64,000 bases of DNA from NCBI GenBank assembly GCA_014843695.1, contig CM026404.1:53576833-53640832 (forward strand), in the 5' to 3' direction. Positions 25,001-36,226 of the stretch are shown here, piece by piece. The DNA is from Archivesica marissinica (taxonomy: Eukaryota; Mollusca; Bivalvia; Venerida; Vesicomyidae). The notes under the pieces were generated by a model that had not been told where the DNA came from, searched no databases, and was given only the letters and a program-made list of their open reading frames with translations. Positions within the stretch are counted from its first letter, which is position 1. Each line of letters opens with the position of its first letter. Both the position numbers and the translations under genes were made by a program.

Positions 25001-27665
25001 AATACATGAACCTAGCATTTACATGAATACATGAACCTAGCATTTACATGAATACAGGAACCTAGCATTTACATGCATACATGTACCTAGCATTTACATG
25101 CATACATGTATCTAGCATTTACATGAATACATGAACCTAGCATTTACATGTACCTAGCATTTACATGAATACATGTACCTAGCATTTACATGAATACATG
25201 TACCTAGCATTTACATGCATACATGTATCTAGCATTTACATGCATACATGTATCTAGCATTTACATGAATACAGGAACCTAGCATTTACATGTACCTAGC
25301 ATTTACATGAATACATGAACCTAGCATTTACATGTACCTAGCATTTACATGCATACATGTATCTAGCATTTACATGAATACATGAACCTAGCATTTACAT
25401 GTACCTAGCATTTACATGCATACATGTATCTAGCATTTACATGAATACATGTACCTAGCATTTACATGAATACATGAACCTAGCATTTACATGAATACAT
25501 GAACCTAGCATTTACATGAATACATGAACCTAGCATTTACATGAATACATGAACCTAGCATTTACATGAATACATGAACCTAGCATTTACATGAATACAT
25601 GAACCTAGCATTTACATGAATACATGAACCTAGCATTTACATGAATACATGAACCTAGCATTTACATGAATACATGAACCTAGCATTTACATGCATACAT
25701 GTATCTAGCATTTACATGAATACATGAACCTAGCATTTACATGAATACATGAACCTAGCATTTACATGAATACATGAACCTAGCATTTACATGAATACAG
25801 GAACCTAGCATTTACATGAATACATGAACCTAGCATTTACATGTATCTAGCATTTACATGAATACATGAACCTAGCATTTACATGAATACATGAACCTAG
25901 CATTTACATGAATACATGAACCTAGCATTTACATGAATACATGAACCTAGCATTTACATGAATACATGAACCTAGCATTTACATGAATACATGTACCTAG
26001 CATTTACATGTACCTAGCATTTACATGCATACATGTATCTAGCACTTACATGAATACATGAACCTAGCATTTACATGAATACATGTACCTAGCATTTACA
26101 TGAATACATGAACCTAGCATTTACATGAATACATGAACCTAGCATTTACATGAATACATGAACCTAGCATTTACATGAATACATGAACCTAGCATTTACA
26201 TGAATACATGAACCTAGCATTTACATGCATACATGTACCTAGCATTTACATGAATACATGAACCTAGCATTTACATGCATACATGAACCTAGCATTTACA
26301 TGAATACATGAACCTAGCATTTACATGCATACATGTACCTAGCATGTACATGCATACATGTATCTAGCATTTACATGAATACATGAACCTAGCATTTACA
26401 TGAATACATGAACCTAGCATTTACATGAATACAGGAACCTAGCATTTACATGCATACATGTATCTAGCATTTACATGAATACATATGAACCTAGCATTTA
26501 CATGAATACATGAACCTAGCATTTACATGAATACATGAACCTAGCATTTACATGTACCTAGCATTTACATGAATACATGTATCTAGCATTTACATGCATA
26601 CATGTACCTAGCATTTACATGCATACATGTACCTAGCATTTACATGAATACATGTACCTAGCATTTACATGAATACATGTACCTAGCATTTACATGAATA
26701 CATGAACCTAGCATTTACATGCATACATGTACCTAGCATTTACATGCATACATGTACCTAGCATTTACATGAATACATGTATCTAGCATTTACATGAATA
26801 CATGAACCTAGCATTTACATGAATACATGAACCTAGTATTTACATGTACCTAGCATTTACATGCATACATGTACCTAGCATTTACATGCATACATGTACC
26901 TAGCATTTACATGCATACATGTACCTAGCATTTACATGAATACATGAACCTAGCATTTACATGCATACATGTACCTAGCATTTACATGAATACATGTATC
27001 TAGCATTTACATGAATACATGAACCTAGTATTTACATGTACCTAGCATTTACATGAATACATGAACCTAGCATTTACATGTATCTAGCATTTACATGAAT
27101 ACATGAACCTAGCATTTACATGAATACATGTATCTAGCATTTACATGAATACATGTACCTAGCATTTACATGAATACATGAACCTAGCATTTACATGAAT
27201 ACAGGAACCTAGCATTTACATGCATACATGTACCTAGCATTTACATGAATACATGTACCTAGCATTTACATGAATACATGTACCTAGCATTTACATGAAT
27301 ACATGAACCTAGCATTTACATGCATACATGTACCTAGCATTTACATGAATACATGTATCTAGCATTTACATGAATACATGAACCTAGCATTTACATGAAT
27401 ACATGAACCTAGTATTTACATGTACCTAGCATTTACATGCATACATGTACCTAGCATTTACATGCATACATGAACCTAGCATTTACATGCATACATGTAC
27501 CTAGCATTTACATGAATACATGTATCTAGCATTTACATGAATACATGAACCTAGCATTTACATGTACCTAGCATTTACATGAATACATGAACCTAGCATT
27601 TACATGTATCTAGCATTTACATGAATACATGAACCTAGCATTTACATGAATACATGAATATATAT
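22095..27665. repeat. 25/17-bp minisatellite in DAAM intron 3, about 230 copies
   Basis: Core unit of 25 bp (catgaatacatgaacctagc followed by attta), mixed with 17-bp short units (acatgtacctagcattt). Variants are gaatac/gcatac and gaacc/gtacc/gtatc. Long internal duplications exist: 23951-24539 equals 24911-25499 (offset 960), and a block from 22477 recurs from 25691 (offset 3214), both marked by shared rare variants. The array ends about 30-40 bp before the exon 4 acceptor. Confidence 0.95.
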
Positions 27666-27695
27666 ACCTAACATTTACATGTATTTTTGTTGTAG

Positions 27696-27866
27696 TATGA
27701 AATGTGTCAGAAGTGTTTTGGCATTGCTGAAGGCAGTACGCAACCAGATGATTTTTTTGGAATTTTCGACACTTTCTTGACATCCATGAAAGATGCTAAA
27801 CTAGAAAATGAGAAAATCAAGAAACAGAAGGAAGAAGAGGAGAGAAGAGTCCAACTTGAAGAAAGG
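27696..27866 (+). CDS. DAAM: DAAM exon 4 of this window (FH2 end and coiled-coil)
   Basis: Acceptor tttttgttgtag ends at 27695. The exon as drawn ends at 27866 before GTATGT and is 171 nt or 57 codons, phase 0 at both ends. It encodes YEMCQKCFGIAEGSTQPDD, then FFGIFDTFLTSMKDAK, then ENEKIKKQKEEEERRVQLEER. This matches DAAM1 (IQPDEFFGIFDQFL followed by a KKKEEEERR tail). The 3' boundary is a choice. The reading frame stays open beyond the donor through seventeen further 48-bp units, each repeating the exon end and the donor, so alternative donors at 48-nt steps would add 16 residues each. I chose the first donor because QLEER joined to LRKEREQR of exon 5 reproduces the ordinary DAAM tail without extra residues. 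Confidence 0.92.
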
Positions 27867-28743
27867 GTATGTTATAGCATAGAGGAAGAGAATAGAGCTC
27901 TACTTGAAGAAAATGTTTGTTATAGCATAGAGGAAGAGAATAGAGCTCTACTTGAAGAAAATGTTTGTTATAGCATAGAGGAAGAGAATAGAGCTCTACT
28001 TGAAGAAAATGTTTGTTATAGCATAGAGGAAGAGAATAGAGCTCTACTTGAAGAAAATGTTTGTTATAGCATAGAGGAAGAGAATAGAGCTCTACTTGAA
28101 GAAAATGTTTGTTATAGCATAGAGGAAGAGAATAGAGCTCTACTTGAAGAAAATGTTTGTTATAGCATAGAGGAAGAGAATAGAGCTCTACTTGAAGAAA
28201 ATGTTTGTTATAGCATAGAGGAAGAGAATAGAGCTCTACTTGAAGAAAATGTTTGTTATAGCATAGAGGAAGAGAATAGAGCTCTACTTGAAGAAAATGT
28301 TTGTTATAGCATAGAGGAAGAGAATAGAGCTCTACTTGAAGAAAATGTATGTTATAGCATAGAGGAAGAGAATAGAGCTCTACTTGAAGAAAAGGTTTGT
28401 TATAGCATAGAGGAAGAGAATAGAGCTCTACTTGAAGAAAAGGTATGTTATAGCATAGAGGAAGAGAATAGAGCTCTACTTGAAGAAAATGTATGTTATA
28501 GCATAGAGGAAGAGAATAGAGCTCTACTTGAAGAAAAGGTATGTTATAGCATAGAGGAAGAGAATAGAGCTCTACTTGAAGAAAAGGTATGTTATCGCAT
28601 AGAGGAAGAGAATAGAGCTCTACTTGAAGGAAATGTACATTATGGCATAGAGGAAGAGAATAGAGCTCTACTTGAAGAAAATGTACATTATGGCATAGAG
28701 GAACAGAATAGAGTAACATAATAGAGCTCTACTTGAAGAAACG
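27867..28743 (+). repeat. 18 x 48-bp array of the exon 4 splice-donor region
   Basis: Units start at 27867 + 48k. Each contains gtatgttatagcatagagga (or gtttgt), agagaatagagctctacttg and aagaaaag/t. The second half mirrors the end of exon 4 (gaagaggagagaagagtccaacttgaagaaagg) and the first ~15 nt are intron. Thus each unit is an exon tail plus 5' splice site. Good donors (AAG or AGG before GTATGT) occur at 27867, 28443, 28539 and 28587; others have gtttgt, or aat before gtatgt, and the last two have gtacat. The frame is open through all units, encoding the 16-residue repeat EENVCYSIEEENRALL, until a 13-bp insertion in unit 18 brings TAA at 28719-28721. Confidence 0.94.
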
Positions 28744-29108
28744 GTATGTCGGGACAAATTGTTAGTAGTGATGAGGTTTGTCAACCAGCATCTGTTGCCT
28801 GACAAAATTTGTTAGCAAATTTATTATATTAAAGCAATTACAATTGGCCGCAATACATATTCATGTAAGGGAGACAAATTAATTTTAATAATATGTCATG
28901 TTACTGTTATTAAAATAACTGTATTGTCTCCCTTGACACAATAAATTGCAGAAGGGTTAGTTTAAACAATATTTTATTCAAGAATGGTACATAACATAAG
29001 AATAGTTGCAATAGCACAGTTAGGATTGGGAAAAAAGTTACATAGTAACTTATTCGAATCCCTTTGCTTTGTGGAAAGGTTATGTATATAGTGTGTTGTA
29101 TTATTCAG
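28744..29108 (+). other. DAAM intron 4, unique part with inverted repeat
   Basis: A further donor-like ACG|GTATGT occurs at 28744 but is out of frame. An inverted repeat at about 28867-28945 (aagggagacaaatt and ttgtctccctt, with ttttaataa/ttattaaaa inside) is probably a small foldback element. The rest is AT-rich intron ending in the exon 5 acceptor. Confidence 0.6.
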
Positions 29109-29202
29109 TTGAGGAAGGAGAGAGAACAGAGAGCAATGAAGAAAGGGGCCACACTTACTACTAACAGTAACGGGCAGGTTACAAACGGGGGAACTCCTAA
29201 AG
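29109..29202 (+). CDS. DAAM: DAAM exon 5 of this window (basic tail)
   Basis: Acceptor gtgttgtattattcag ends at 29108 and donor GTAAAC starts at 29203. The exon has 31 codons plus one base, from LRKEREQRAMKKG through a low-complexity Thr/Asn/Gly linker (TTNSNGQVTNGGTPK). It corresponds to the DAAM1 segment with LKEQRERERKMRKAKEN between the coiled-coil tail and the DAD. The phase fits both neighbours: the final G combines with GA of exon 6 to give the Gly of GEFDD. The linker is not conserved in sequence with vertebrates, as expected for this region. Confidence 0.88.
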
Positions 29203-29259
29203 GTAAACCATGCCACAATGGATACGCATATATCTCCAGTCATGAAACACTTGCTTTAT

Positions 29260-29478
29260 GTTTTATACAAATTTATATCAGCTCGATTGCGAAAACAAGT
29301 TCTTACAACTTATACTAATCACTCTCGAGACCTCATTCCTGATGGAATCCATCGCCACGAGGGAGAGAGAAGAGACAACGTGGAATTAATAGCCTTGCCG
29401 TAGGGTATAATCGTAACAGCTCCAGTGGGGCTCAAATTCCTTTCGCATCTGACACTGCGCTATCACAACAAACACTTG
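29260..29478 (-). mobile_element. tRNA-derived SINE, family A
   Basis: Minus strand: tail with agctcgattgcgaaaacaag, body with gggagagagaagagacaacg, B-box remnant tggggctcaaattcc, and head remnant tttcgcatctgacactgcgc. It lies in DAAM intron 5 about 60 bp after exon 5, immediately followed by a second copy in the same orientation. Confidence 0.78.
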
Positions 29479-29705
29479 GTTTATACCAATTTGTTTAGCT
29501 CGATTGCGAAACAAGTTCTTACAACTTATATTAATCACTCTTGAGACCTCATTCCTGATGGAATCCATCGCCACGAGGGAGAGAGAAGAGGCAATGTGGA
29601 ATTTAAATGCTTTGCCTAATGGCACAACCGTAACGGCTCCAGCTGGGCTCGAACTCGGAGAGCCTTTCAGACTCGAATCAAACGCGCTATCACAACATCC
29701 ACTGA
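29479..29705 (-). mobile_element. tRNA-derived SINE, family A (second of a pair)
   Basis: Minus strand: tail agctcgattgcgaaacaagt, body ggaatttaaatgctttgcct, B box inverted at ctgggctcgaactc, head remnant with aacgcgctatcacaaca. It is head-to-tail with the copy on its left. A 54-bp array starts about 95 bp further on. Confidence 0.8.
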
Positions 29706-29799
29706 AGCACTTGGCGGTTATGCAGAGTTTGCAGCCATATGTCTGTTCTGGCCACTCTTTCAAGTACACTCTTTGTCCTTGCAAAGACATGCCCTTAGG

Positions 29800-32700
29800 C
29801 ACAATCACTGTACACCCCACTATTGTAGTAACGGAAGCCATCAAGTATCCTCCACCAATCACTGTACACCCCACTCTTGTAGTAACGGAAGCCATCAAGT
29901 ATCCTCCACCAATCACTGTACACCCCACTCTTGTAGTAACAGAAGCCATCAAGTATCCTCCACCAATCACTGTACACCCCACTCTTGTAGTAACGGAAGC
30001 CATCAAGTATCCTCCACCAATCACTGTACACCCCACTCTTGTAGTAACGGAAGCCATCAAGTATCCTCCACCAATCACTGTACACCCCACTCTTGTAGTA
30101 ACAGAAGCCATCAAGTATCCTCCACCAATCACTGTACACCCCACTATTGTAGTAACGGAAGCCATCAAGTGATCCTCCACCAATCACTGTACACCCCACT
30201 CTTGTAGTAACGGAAGCCATCAAGTATCCTCCACCAATCACTGTACACCCCACTATTGTAGTAACGGAAGCCATCAAGTATCCTCCACCAATCACTGTAC
30301 ACCCCACTCTTGTAGTAACGGAAGCCATCAAGTGATCCTCCACCAATCACTGTACACCCCACTCTTGTAGTAACAGAAGCCATCAAGTATCCTCCACCAA
30401 TCACTGTACACCCCACTCTTGTAGTAACGGAAGCCATCAAGTGATCCTCCACCAATCACTGTACACCCCACTCTTGTAGTAACGGAAGCCATCAAGTGAT
30501 CCTCCACCAATCACTGTACACCCCACTCTTGCAGTAACAGAAGCCATCAAGTGATCCTCCATCCTCCACCAATCACTGTACACCCCACTCTTGTAGTAAC
30601 AGAAGCCATCAAGTGATCCTCCATCCTCCACCAATCACTGTACACCCCACTCTTGTAGTAACGGAAGCCATCAAGTGATCCTCCATCCTCCACCAATCAC
30701 TGTACACCCCACTCTTGTAGTAACGGAAGCCATCAAGTGATCCTCCATCCTCCACCAATCACTGTACACCCCACTCTTGTAGTAACAGAAGCCATCAAGT
30801 GATCCTCCATCCTCCACCAATCACTGTACACCCCACTCTTGTAGTAACGGAAGCCATCAAGTGATCCTCCATCCTCCACCAATCACTGTACACCCCACTC
30901 TTGCAGTAACAGAAGCCATCAAGTGATCCTCCATCCTCCACCAATCACTGTACACCCCACTCTTGTAGTAGCGGAAGCCATCAAGTGATCCTCCATCCTC
31001 CACCAATCACTGTACACCCCACTCTTGTAGTAACGGAAGCCATCAAGTGATCCTCCATCAATCACTGTACACCCCACTCTTGCAGTAACGGAAGCCATCA
31101 AGTGATCCTCCATCCTCCACCAATCACTGTACACCCCACTCTTTAGTAACAGAAGCCATCAAGTGATCCTCCATCCTCCACCAATCACTGTACACCCCAC
31201 TCTTATAGTAACAGAAGCCATCAAGTGATCCTCCATCCTCCACCAATCACTGTACACCCCACTCTTATAGTAACAGAAGCCATCAAGTGATCCTCCATCC
31301 TCCACCAATCACTGTACACCCCACTCTTATAGTAACAGAAGCCATCAAGTGATCCTCCATCCTCCACCAATCACTGTACACCCCACTCTTATAGTAACAG
31401 AAGCCATCAAGTGATCCTCCATCCTCCACCAATCACTGTACACCCCACTCTTATAGTAACAGAAGCCATCAAGTGAATCCTCCACCAATCACTGTACACC
31501 CCACTCTTATAGTAACGGAAGCCATCAAGTGATCCTCCACCAATCACTGTACACCCCACTCTTGTAGTAACAGAAGCCATCAAGTATCCTCCACCAATCA
31601 CTGTACACCCCACTCTTGTAGTAACAGAAGCCATCAAGTATCCTCCACCAATCACTGTACACCCCACTCTTGTAGTAACAGAAGCCATCAAGTATCCTCC
31701 ACCAATCACTGTACACCCCACTCTTGTAGTAACGGAAGCCATCAAGTGATCCTCCACCAACCACTGTACACCCCACTCTTGTAGTAACAGAAGCCATCAA
31801 GTTATCCTCCACCAATCACTGTACACCCCACTCTTGTAGTAACAGAAGCCATCAAGTATCCTCCACCAATCACTGTACACCCCACTCTTGTAGTAACAGA
31901 AGCCATCAAGTGATCCTCCATCCTCCACCAATCACTGTACACCCCACTCTTGTAGTAACGGAAGCCATCAAGTGATCCTCCATCCTCCACCAATCACTGT
32001 ACACCCCACTCTTGTAGTAACGGAAGCCATCAAGTGATCCTCCATCAATCACTGTACACCCCACTCTTGCAGTAACGGAAGCCATCAAGTGATCCTCCAT
32101 CCTCCACCAATCACTGTACACCCCACTCTTGTAGTAACGGAAGCCATCAAGTGATCCTCCACCAATCACTGTACACCCCACTCTTGCAGTAACAGAAGCC
32201 ATCAAGTGATCCTCCATCCTCCACCAATCACTGTACACCCCACTCTTGCAGTAACAGAAGCCATCAAGTGATCCTCCATCCTCCACCAATCACTGTACAC
32301 CCCACTCTTGTAGTAACGGAAGCCATCAAGTGATCCTCCATCCTCCACCAATCACTGTACACCCCACTCTTGTAGTAACGGAAGCCATCAAGTGATCCTC
32401 CATCCTCCACCAATCACTGTACACCCCACTCTTGCAGTAACAGAAGCCATCAAGTGATCCTCCATCCTCCACCAATCACTGTACACCCCACTCTTGCAGT
32501 AACAGAAGCCATCAAGTGATCCTCCATCCTCCACCAATCACTGTACACCCCACCTTGTAGTAACGGAAGCCATCAAGTATCCTCCACCAATCACTGTACA
32601 CCCCACTCTTGTAGTAACGGAAGCCATCAAGTGATCCTCCATCCTCCACCAATCACTGTACACCCCACTCTTGTAGTAACGGAAGCCATCAAGTGATCCT

Positions 32701-32925
32701 CCATCAATCACTGTACACCCCACTCTTGCAGTAACGGAAGCCATCAAGTGATCCTCCATCCTCCACCAATCACTGTACACCCACTCTTGTAGTAACGGAA
32801 GCCATCAAGTGATCCTCCATCAATCACTGTACACCCCACTCTTGTAGTAACGGAAGCCATCAAGTGATCCTCCATCAATCACTGTACACCCCACTCTTGT
32901 AGTAACGGAAGCCATCAAGTGATCC
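29800..32925. repeat. 54-62-bp minisatellite in DAAM intron 5, about 55 copies
   Basis: Unit contains atcactgtacaccccactct, tgtagtaacggaagccatca and agtatcctccacca. Three length classes exist: atcctccacc, gatcctccacc and gatcctccatcctccacc. Short units dominate at the left and long ones from about 30530. Open frames on both strands are by-products. Confidence 0.94.
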
Positions 32926-33011
32926 TCTCGCTTAAATAATCTAGAAGCATCCTTTGTGGCATGTCATATTGAACGTGTGCACGTGTTCGATATTTAGTCC
33001 TATTATATATT

Positions 33012-33481
33012 ATTCTAACACGACCCAGCTAATAACATACATACTTGTAGAGTAAAATCCACCTCAGGTTATTCTGTCATATACCTACCTTGAACTATGC
33101 TGCGCGCAATGTGTTTTGGCTATTCCATTTATACAATGCGTGTAAAGTTTTATGAATGAAAGTCACGTGATGTTTGTAAATAATACCGTGGGAATTCGCG
33201 GAAGTGAGCTATTTTTAGAATCAGATAATCTCCTGTCCGTCTTGTTTTTCTGTTAAGTAACGTTTCAGTTACTATTCTGTACAGTTTTATTTGACAAAAT
33301 AAATATAATTATTGATCAGTTACAACTTTTGTTCATTTATGCACTAGATTGATATTTTCCATAAAAAATAACGTCATCACCCCTTACGCGGGAGGAAATT
33401 TCGAAAGCCAAATGCATGGCGTTTGAAGAAAATACTCCTTGATTCTCGTCTAAAATTATTAGAAGTAAGTCGTGTTAGAAT
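33012..33481. mobile_element. Inverted-repeat element (possible MITE)
   Basis: A perfect 13-bp inverted repeat attctaacacgac (33012-33024) and gtcgtgttagaat (33469-33481) encloses 444 bp without coding potential. No clear target duplication was seen. It lies in DAAM intron 5. Confidence 0.5.
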
Positions 33482-33484
33482 CGA

Positions 33485-33541
33485 AATAATAAGTATCAAC
33501 CGTGGTATATCTGCGATATACCATGGTTGATACATATTATT
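33485..33541. repeat. Near-perfect hairpin
   Basis: Arms of about 27 nt, with tatcaaccgtggtatatc on the left and gatataccatggttgata on the right around a 3-nt spacer, extending to aataata/tattatt. Two mismatches. It abuts the right terminus of the preceding inverted-repeat element. Confidence 0.8.
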
Positions 33542-33879
33542 TCTTAAATTTAGTCCAGTATATTAGATACAAACTATTATCTGCTTCCATTGAAACAGGT
33601 TGCTACATGTATAATACAGATAGATGTTGTTCACAATTTAATAGGTCTGTGTCCAGAATGATGAGTAGATTATTGAAAAACAAGTATCTTTTTACCCGGA
33701 CTACTGTTTTTGGTTATGTCTGTGTGTTTCTACATTTATTTCCAAATTGTTCTTTAAAATAACATGTCATCCACGTCCCCTTTTGTGTCAATCCATGTAC
33801 TTGGCTAATATTTTATATAGACCTTACATACATAAAGCCGTCCGAAAACCTTTGATGATAAAACGTGGACTATTTTCAG

Positions 33880-34007
33880 GAGAATTTGATGACCTTGTCT
33901 CAGCTCTCAGGACTGGTGACATTTTTGGAGATGAGATAGCTAAGATGAAGAGGAACCGTAAAAGAATTTCGGCTCAAGTTAATACTTCCAGAGAAAGGGT
34001 GAACTGA
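33880..34007 (+). CDS. DAAM: DAAM last coding exon (DAD, stop codon)
   Basis: Acceptor tggactattttcag ends at 33879. The exon completes a Gly codon and then encodes 41 residues from EFDDLVSALRTGDIFGDEIA through KMKRNRKRISAQ to RERVN and TGA at 34005-34007. DDLVSALRTGDIF is the amphipathic DAD helix that docks on the DID, and KRNRKR is the basic patch that reinforces autoinhibition in DAAM/mDia formins. The human DAAM1 tail ends a few residues further on. No AATAAA was found in the 120 bp between the stop and the 17-bp array at 34131, so the transcript end is not placed. Confidence 0.95.
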
Positions 34008-34130
34008 TCATCAGATAGATCCTACATAGTCAGTCAAGACTTGTCGTGCGTGGCAACATGAATGAAAGAACAAATTGGCCAGCAGTCTGTTGTATGGTAT
34101 TAATCCAGACATGAGTTTGGGACTAAACGT

Positions 34131-35274
34131 AAACTACCGGTATATGTAATCTACCAGTATATGTAAACTACCGGTACATGTAAGCTATCGGTACATGTAA
34201 ACTACCGGTACATGTAAACTACCGGTACACGTAAACTACTACCGGTACACGTAAGCTACCGGTACACGTAAACTACTACCGGTACATGTAAGCTATCGGT
34301 ACATGTAAACTACCGGTACATGTAAGCTACCAGTACATGTAAACTATCGGTACATGTAAGCTACCGGTACATGTAAACTACCGGTACATGTAAGCTACCG
34401 GTACACATAAACTACCAGTACATGTAAGCTACTGGTACATGTAAACTACCGGTACATGTAAGCTACCAGTACACGTAAACTACCGGTACATGTAAGCTAC
34501 CGGTACACATAAACTACCGGTACATGTAAGCTACCAGTACACATAAACTACCGGTACATGTAAGCTACCGGTACACATAAACTACCGGTACATGTAAGCT
34601 ACCGGTACATGTAAGCTACTGGTACATGTAAACTACCGGTACATGTAAGCTACCGGTACATGTAAGCTACCGGTACATGTAAGCTACCGGTACATGTAAA
34701 CTACCGGTACATGTAAGCTATCGGTACATGTAAGCTACCGGTACACATAAACTACCGGTACATGTAAGCTACGGTACATGTAAGCTACTGGTACACAAAA
34801 CTACCGGTACATGTAAGCTACGGTACATGTAAGCTACCGGTACAGTAACTACCGGTACATGTAACTACGGTACATGTAAGCACACACAAACTACCGGTAC
34901 ATGTAAGCTACCGGTACATGTAAGCTACCGGTACATGTAAACTACCGTACATGTAAGCTACCGTACATAAGCTACGGTACATGTAAACTACCGGTACATG
35001 TAAACTACCGGTACATGTAAGCTACCGGTACATGTAAACTACCGGTACATGTAAGCTACCGGTACAAACTACCGGTACATAAGCTACCGGTACATGTAAG
35101 CTACCGGTACATGTAAGCTACTGGTACATGTAAACTACCGGTACATGTAAGCTACCGGTACATGTAAGCTACCGGTACATGTAAGCTACCGGTACATGTA
35201 AACTACCGGTACATGTAAGCTACCGGTACATGTAAGCTACCGGTACATGTAAACTACCGGTACATGTAAGCTAC
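34131..35274. repeat. 17-bp minisatellite after the DAAM stop codon, about 67 copies
   Basis: Unit taagctaccggtacatg, often alternating with taaactaccggtacatg. Each unit includes two overlapping 8-bp palindromes, taccggta and tacatgta. It starts 124 bp after the TGA, so it is either 3'UTR or immediate downstream sequence. Confidence 0.93.
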
Positions 35275-35319
35275 ACAAGGGAAAAGAAGAATATTTTGAT
35301 CAGAGATATTATGGTACCA

Positions 35320-35965
35320 GTCTGGTTATTTTCTAACAGAGATAGATTGTTATCAGACTGGTTTATTTCTAACAGAGCTATATTGTTCTATCAAGAATGG
35401 TTTCTTTCTAACAAAAGATATGTAGATACCATATCAGTTACCTAGTAACAGAGTTATGTAGATACCAGAATGGTTTCATTCTCTAACAGAGTTATGTAGA
35501 TACCAGAATGGTTTCATTCTCTAACAGAGATATGTAGATACCAGAATGGTTTCATTCTCTAACAGAGTTATGTAGATACCAGAATGGTTTCATTCTCTAA
35601 CAGAGATATGTAGATACCAGAATGGTTTCATTCTCTAACAGAGATATGTAGATACCAGAATGGTTTCATTCTCTAACAGAGATATGTAGATACCAGAATG
35701 GTTTCTTTCTAACAGAGATATGTAGATACCAGAATGGTTTCTTTCTAACAGAGATATGTTGTTCTATCAAGGATATGTTGTAACCAGAATGGTTTCTTTC
35801 TAACAGTTATGTAGATACCAGAATGGTTTCTTTCTAACAGAGATATGTTGTAACCAGAATGGTTTCATTCTAACAGTTATGTAAATACCAGAATGGTTTC
35901 ATTCTAACAGAGATATGTTGATACCAGGGTGGTATGTAGATATCATATCAGTTACCTTCTAATAG
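35320..35965. repeat. 38-bp minisatellite, about 16 copies
   Basis: Unit contains cagagatatgtagataccag and aatggtttcattctctaa. Outer units are shorter and more diverged (tttctttctaaca). Confidence 0.9.
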
Positions 35966-35975
35966 AGATATGTTG

Positions 35976-36160
35976 CTACAGTAAAACCCCTCTAATCAGG
36001 ACCCCCCTCTAATCCAGAATCCCCTCCAAACCAGACTTTCTTTTGTCCCAAATTTTTCCCTTTTATTTTCATTGTAATATAAAAAAACCTCTGAAACCCC
36101 TTTAATCCAGATATCAGGAATTGCCAATGAGAGACATCGGTCAGTTACTGCCCCTGAATA
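35976..36160. other. Sequence resembling a pogo/Tigger-like MITE end
   Basis: tacagtaaaacccctctaat at the left edge resembles the terminal repeat of pogo-type elements, and acccctttaatccagatatc occurs about 110 bp later. No clear matching inverted end was found, so this is a weak call. Confidence 0.3.
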
Positions 36161-36226
36161 CTCTCTAAAAGTAGATACGTCCTATTGTTTTCCTCTGTTT
36201 TTATTGTTGCTTTCTTTGCACAACAA

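Larger units (their letters stand above)
10470..34007 (+). other. DAAM: DAAM-type formin gene, 3' part (six exons joined)
   Basis: Gene model joining 10470-10684, 18259-18320, 21712-21904, 27696-27866, 29109-29202 and 33880-34007. Every intron is GT-AG and every phase fits: exon 1 starts with two bases of a split codon, and junctions 1-5 are phase 0, 2, 0, 0 and 1. The joined frame is 286 residues plus TGA. Order of parts: FH2 core with GNYMNRG, FH2 C-terminal helices, an acidic/basic coiled-coil tail (KKQKEEEERR), and a DAD with DDLVSALRTGDIF followed by KRNRKR. DAAM proteins are Rho/Dishevelled-regulated formins that nucleate and elongate actin filaments; the DAD binds the N-terminal DID to hold the protein closed. 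The GEFDDLVSALR DAD is typical of DAAM rather than DIAPH or FMNL formins. The 5' exons (GBD/DID, FH1, first half of FH2) must lie upstream of the window or, less likely, in the N gap; I saw none in 1-10469. Confidence 0.93.

Noticed and set aside
27817..28719. 300-residue minus-strand frame
   Set aside because: Antisense shadow of the in-frame 48-bp donor array.
28744..28750. 28744 as the true exon 4 donor
   Set aside because: ACG|GTATGT is a fair donor, but the frame is closed by TAA at 28719 and the phase (1) does not fit exon 5, which starts in phase 0.
29386..32780. Open frames on both strands up to 265 residues
   Set aside because: Translations of the 54-62-bp minisatellite in DAAM intron 5 and of SINE sequence.
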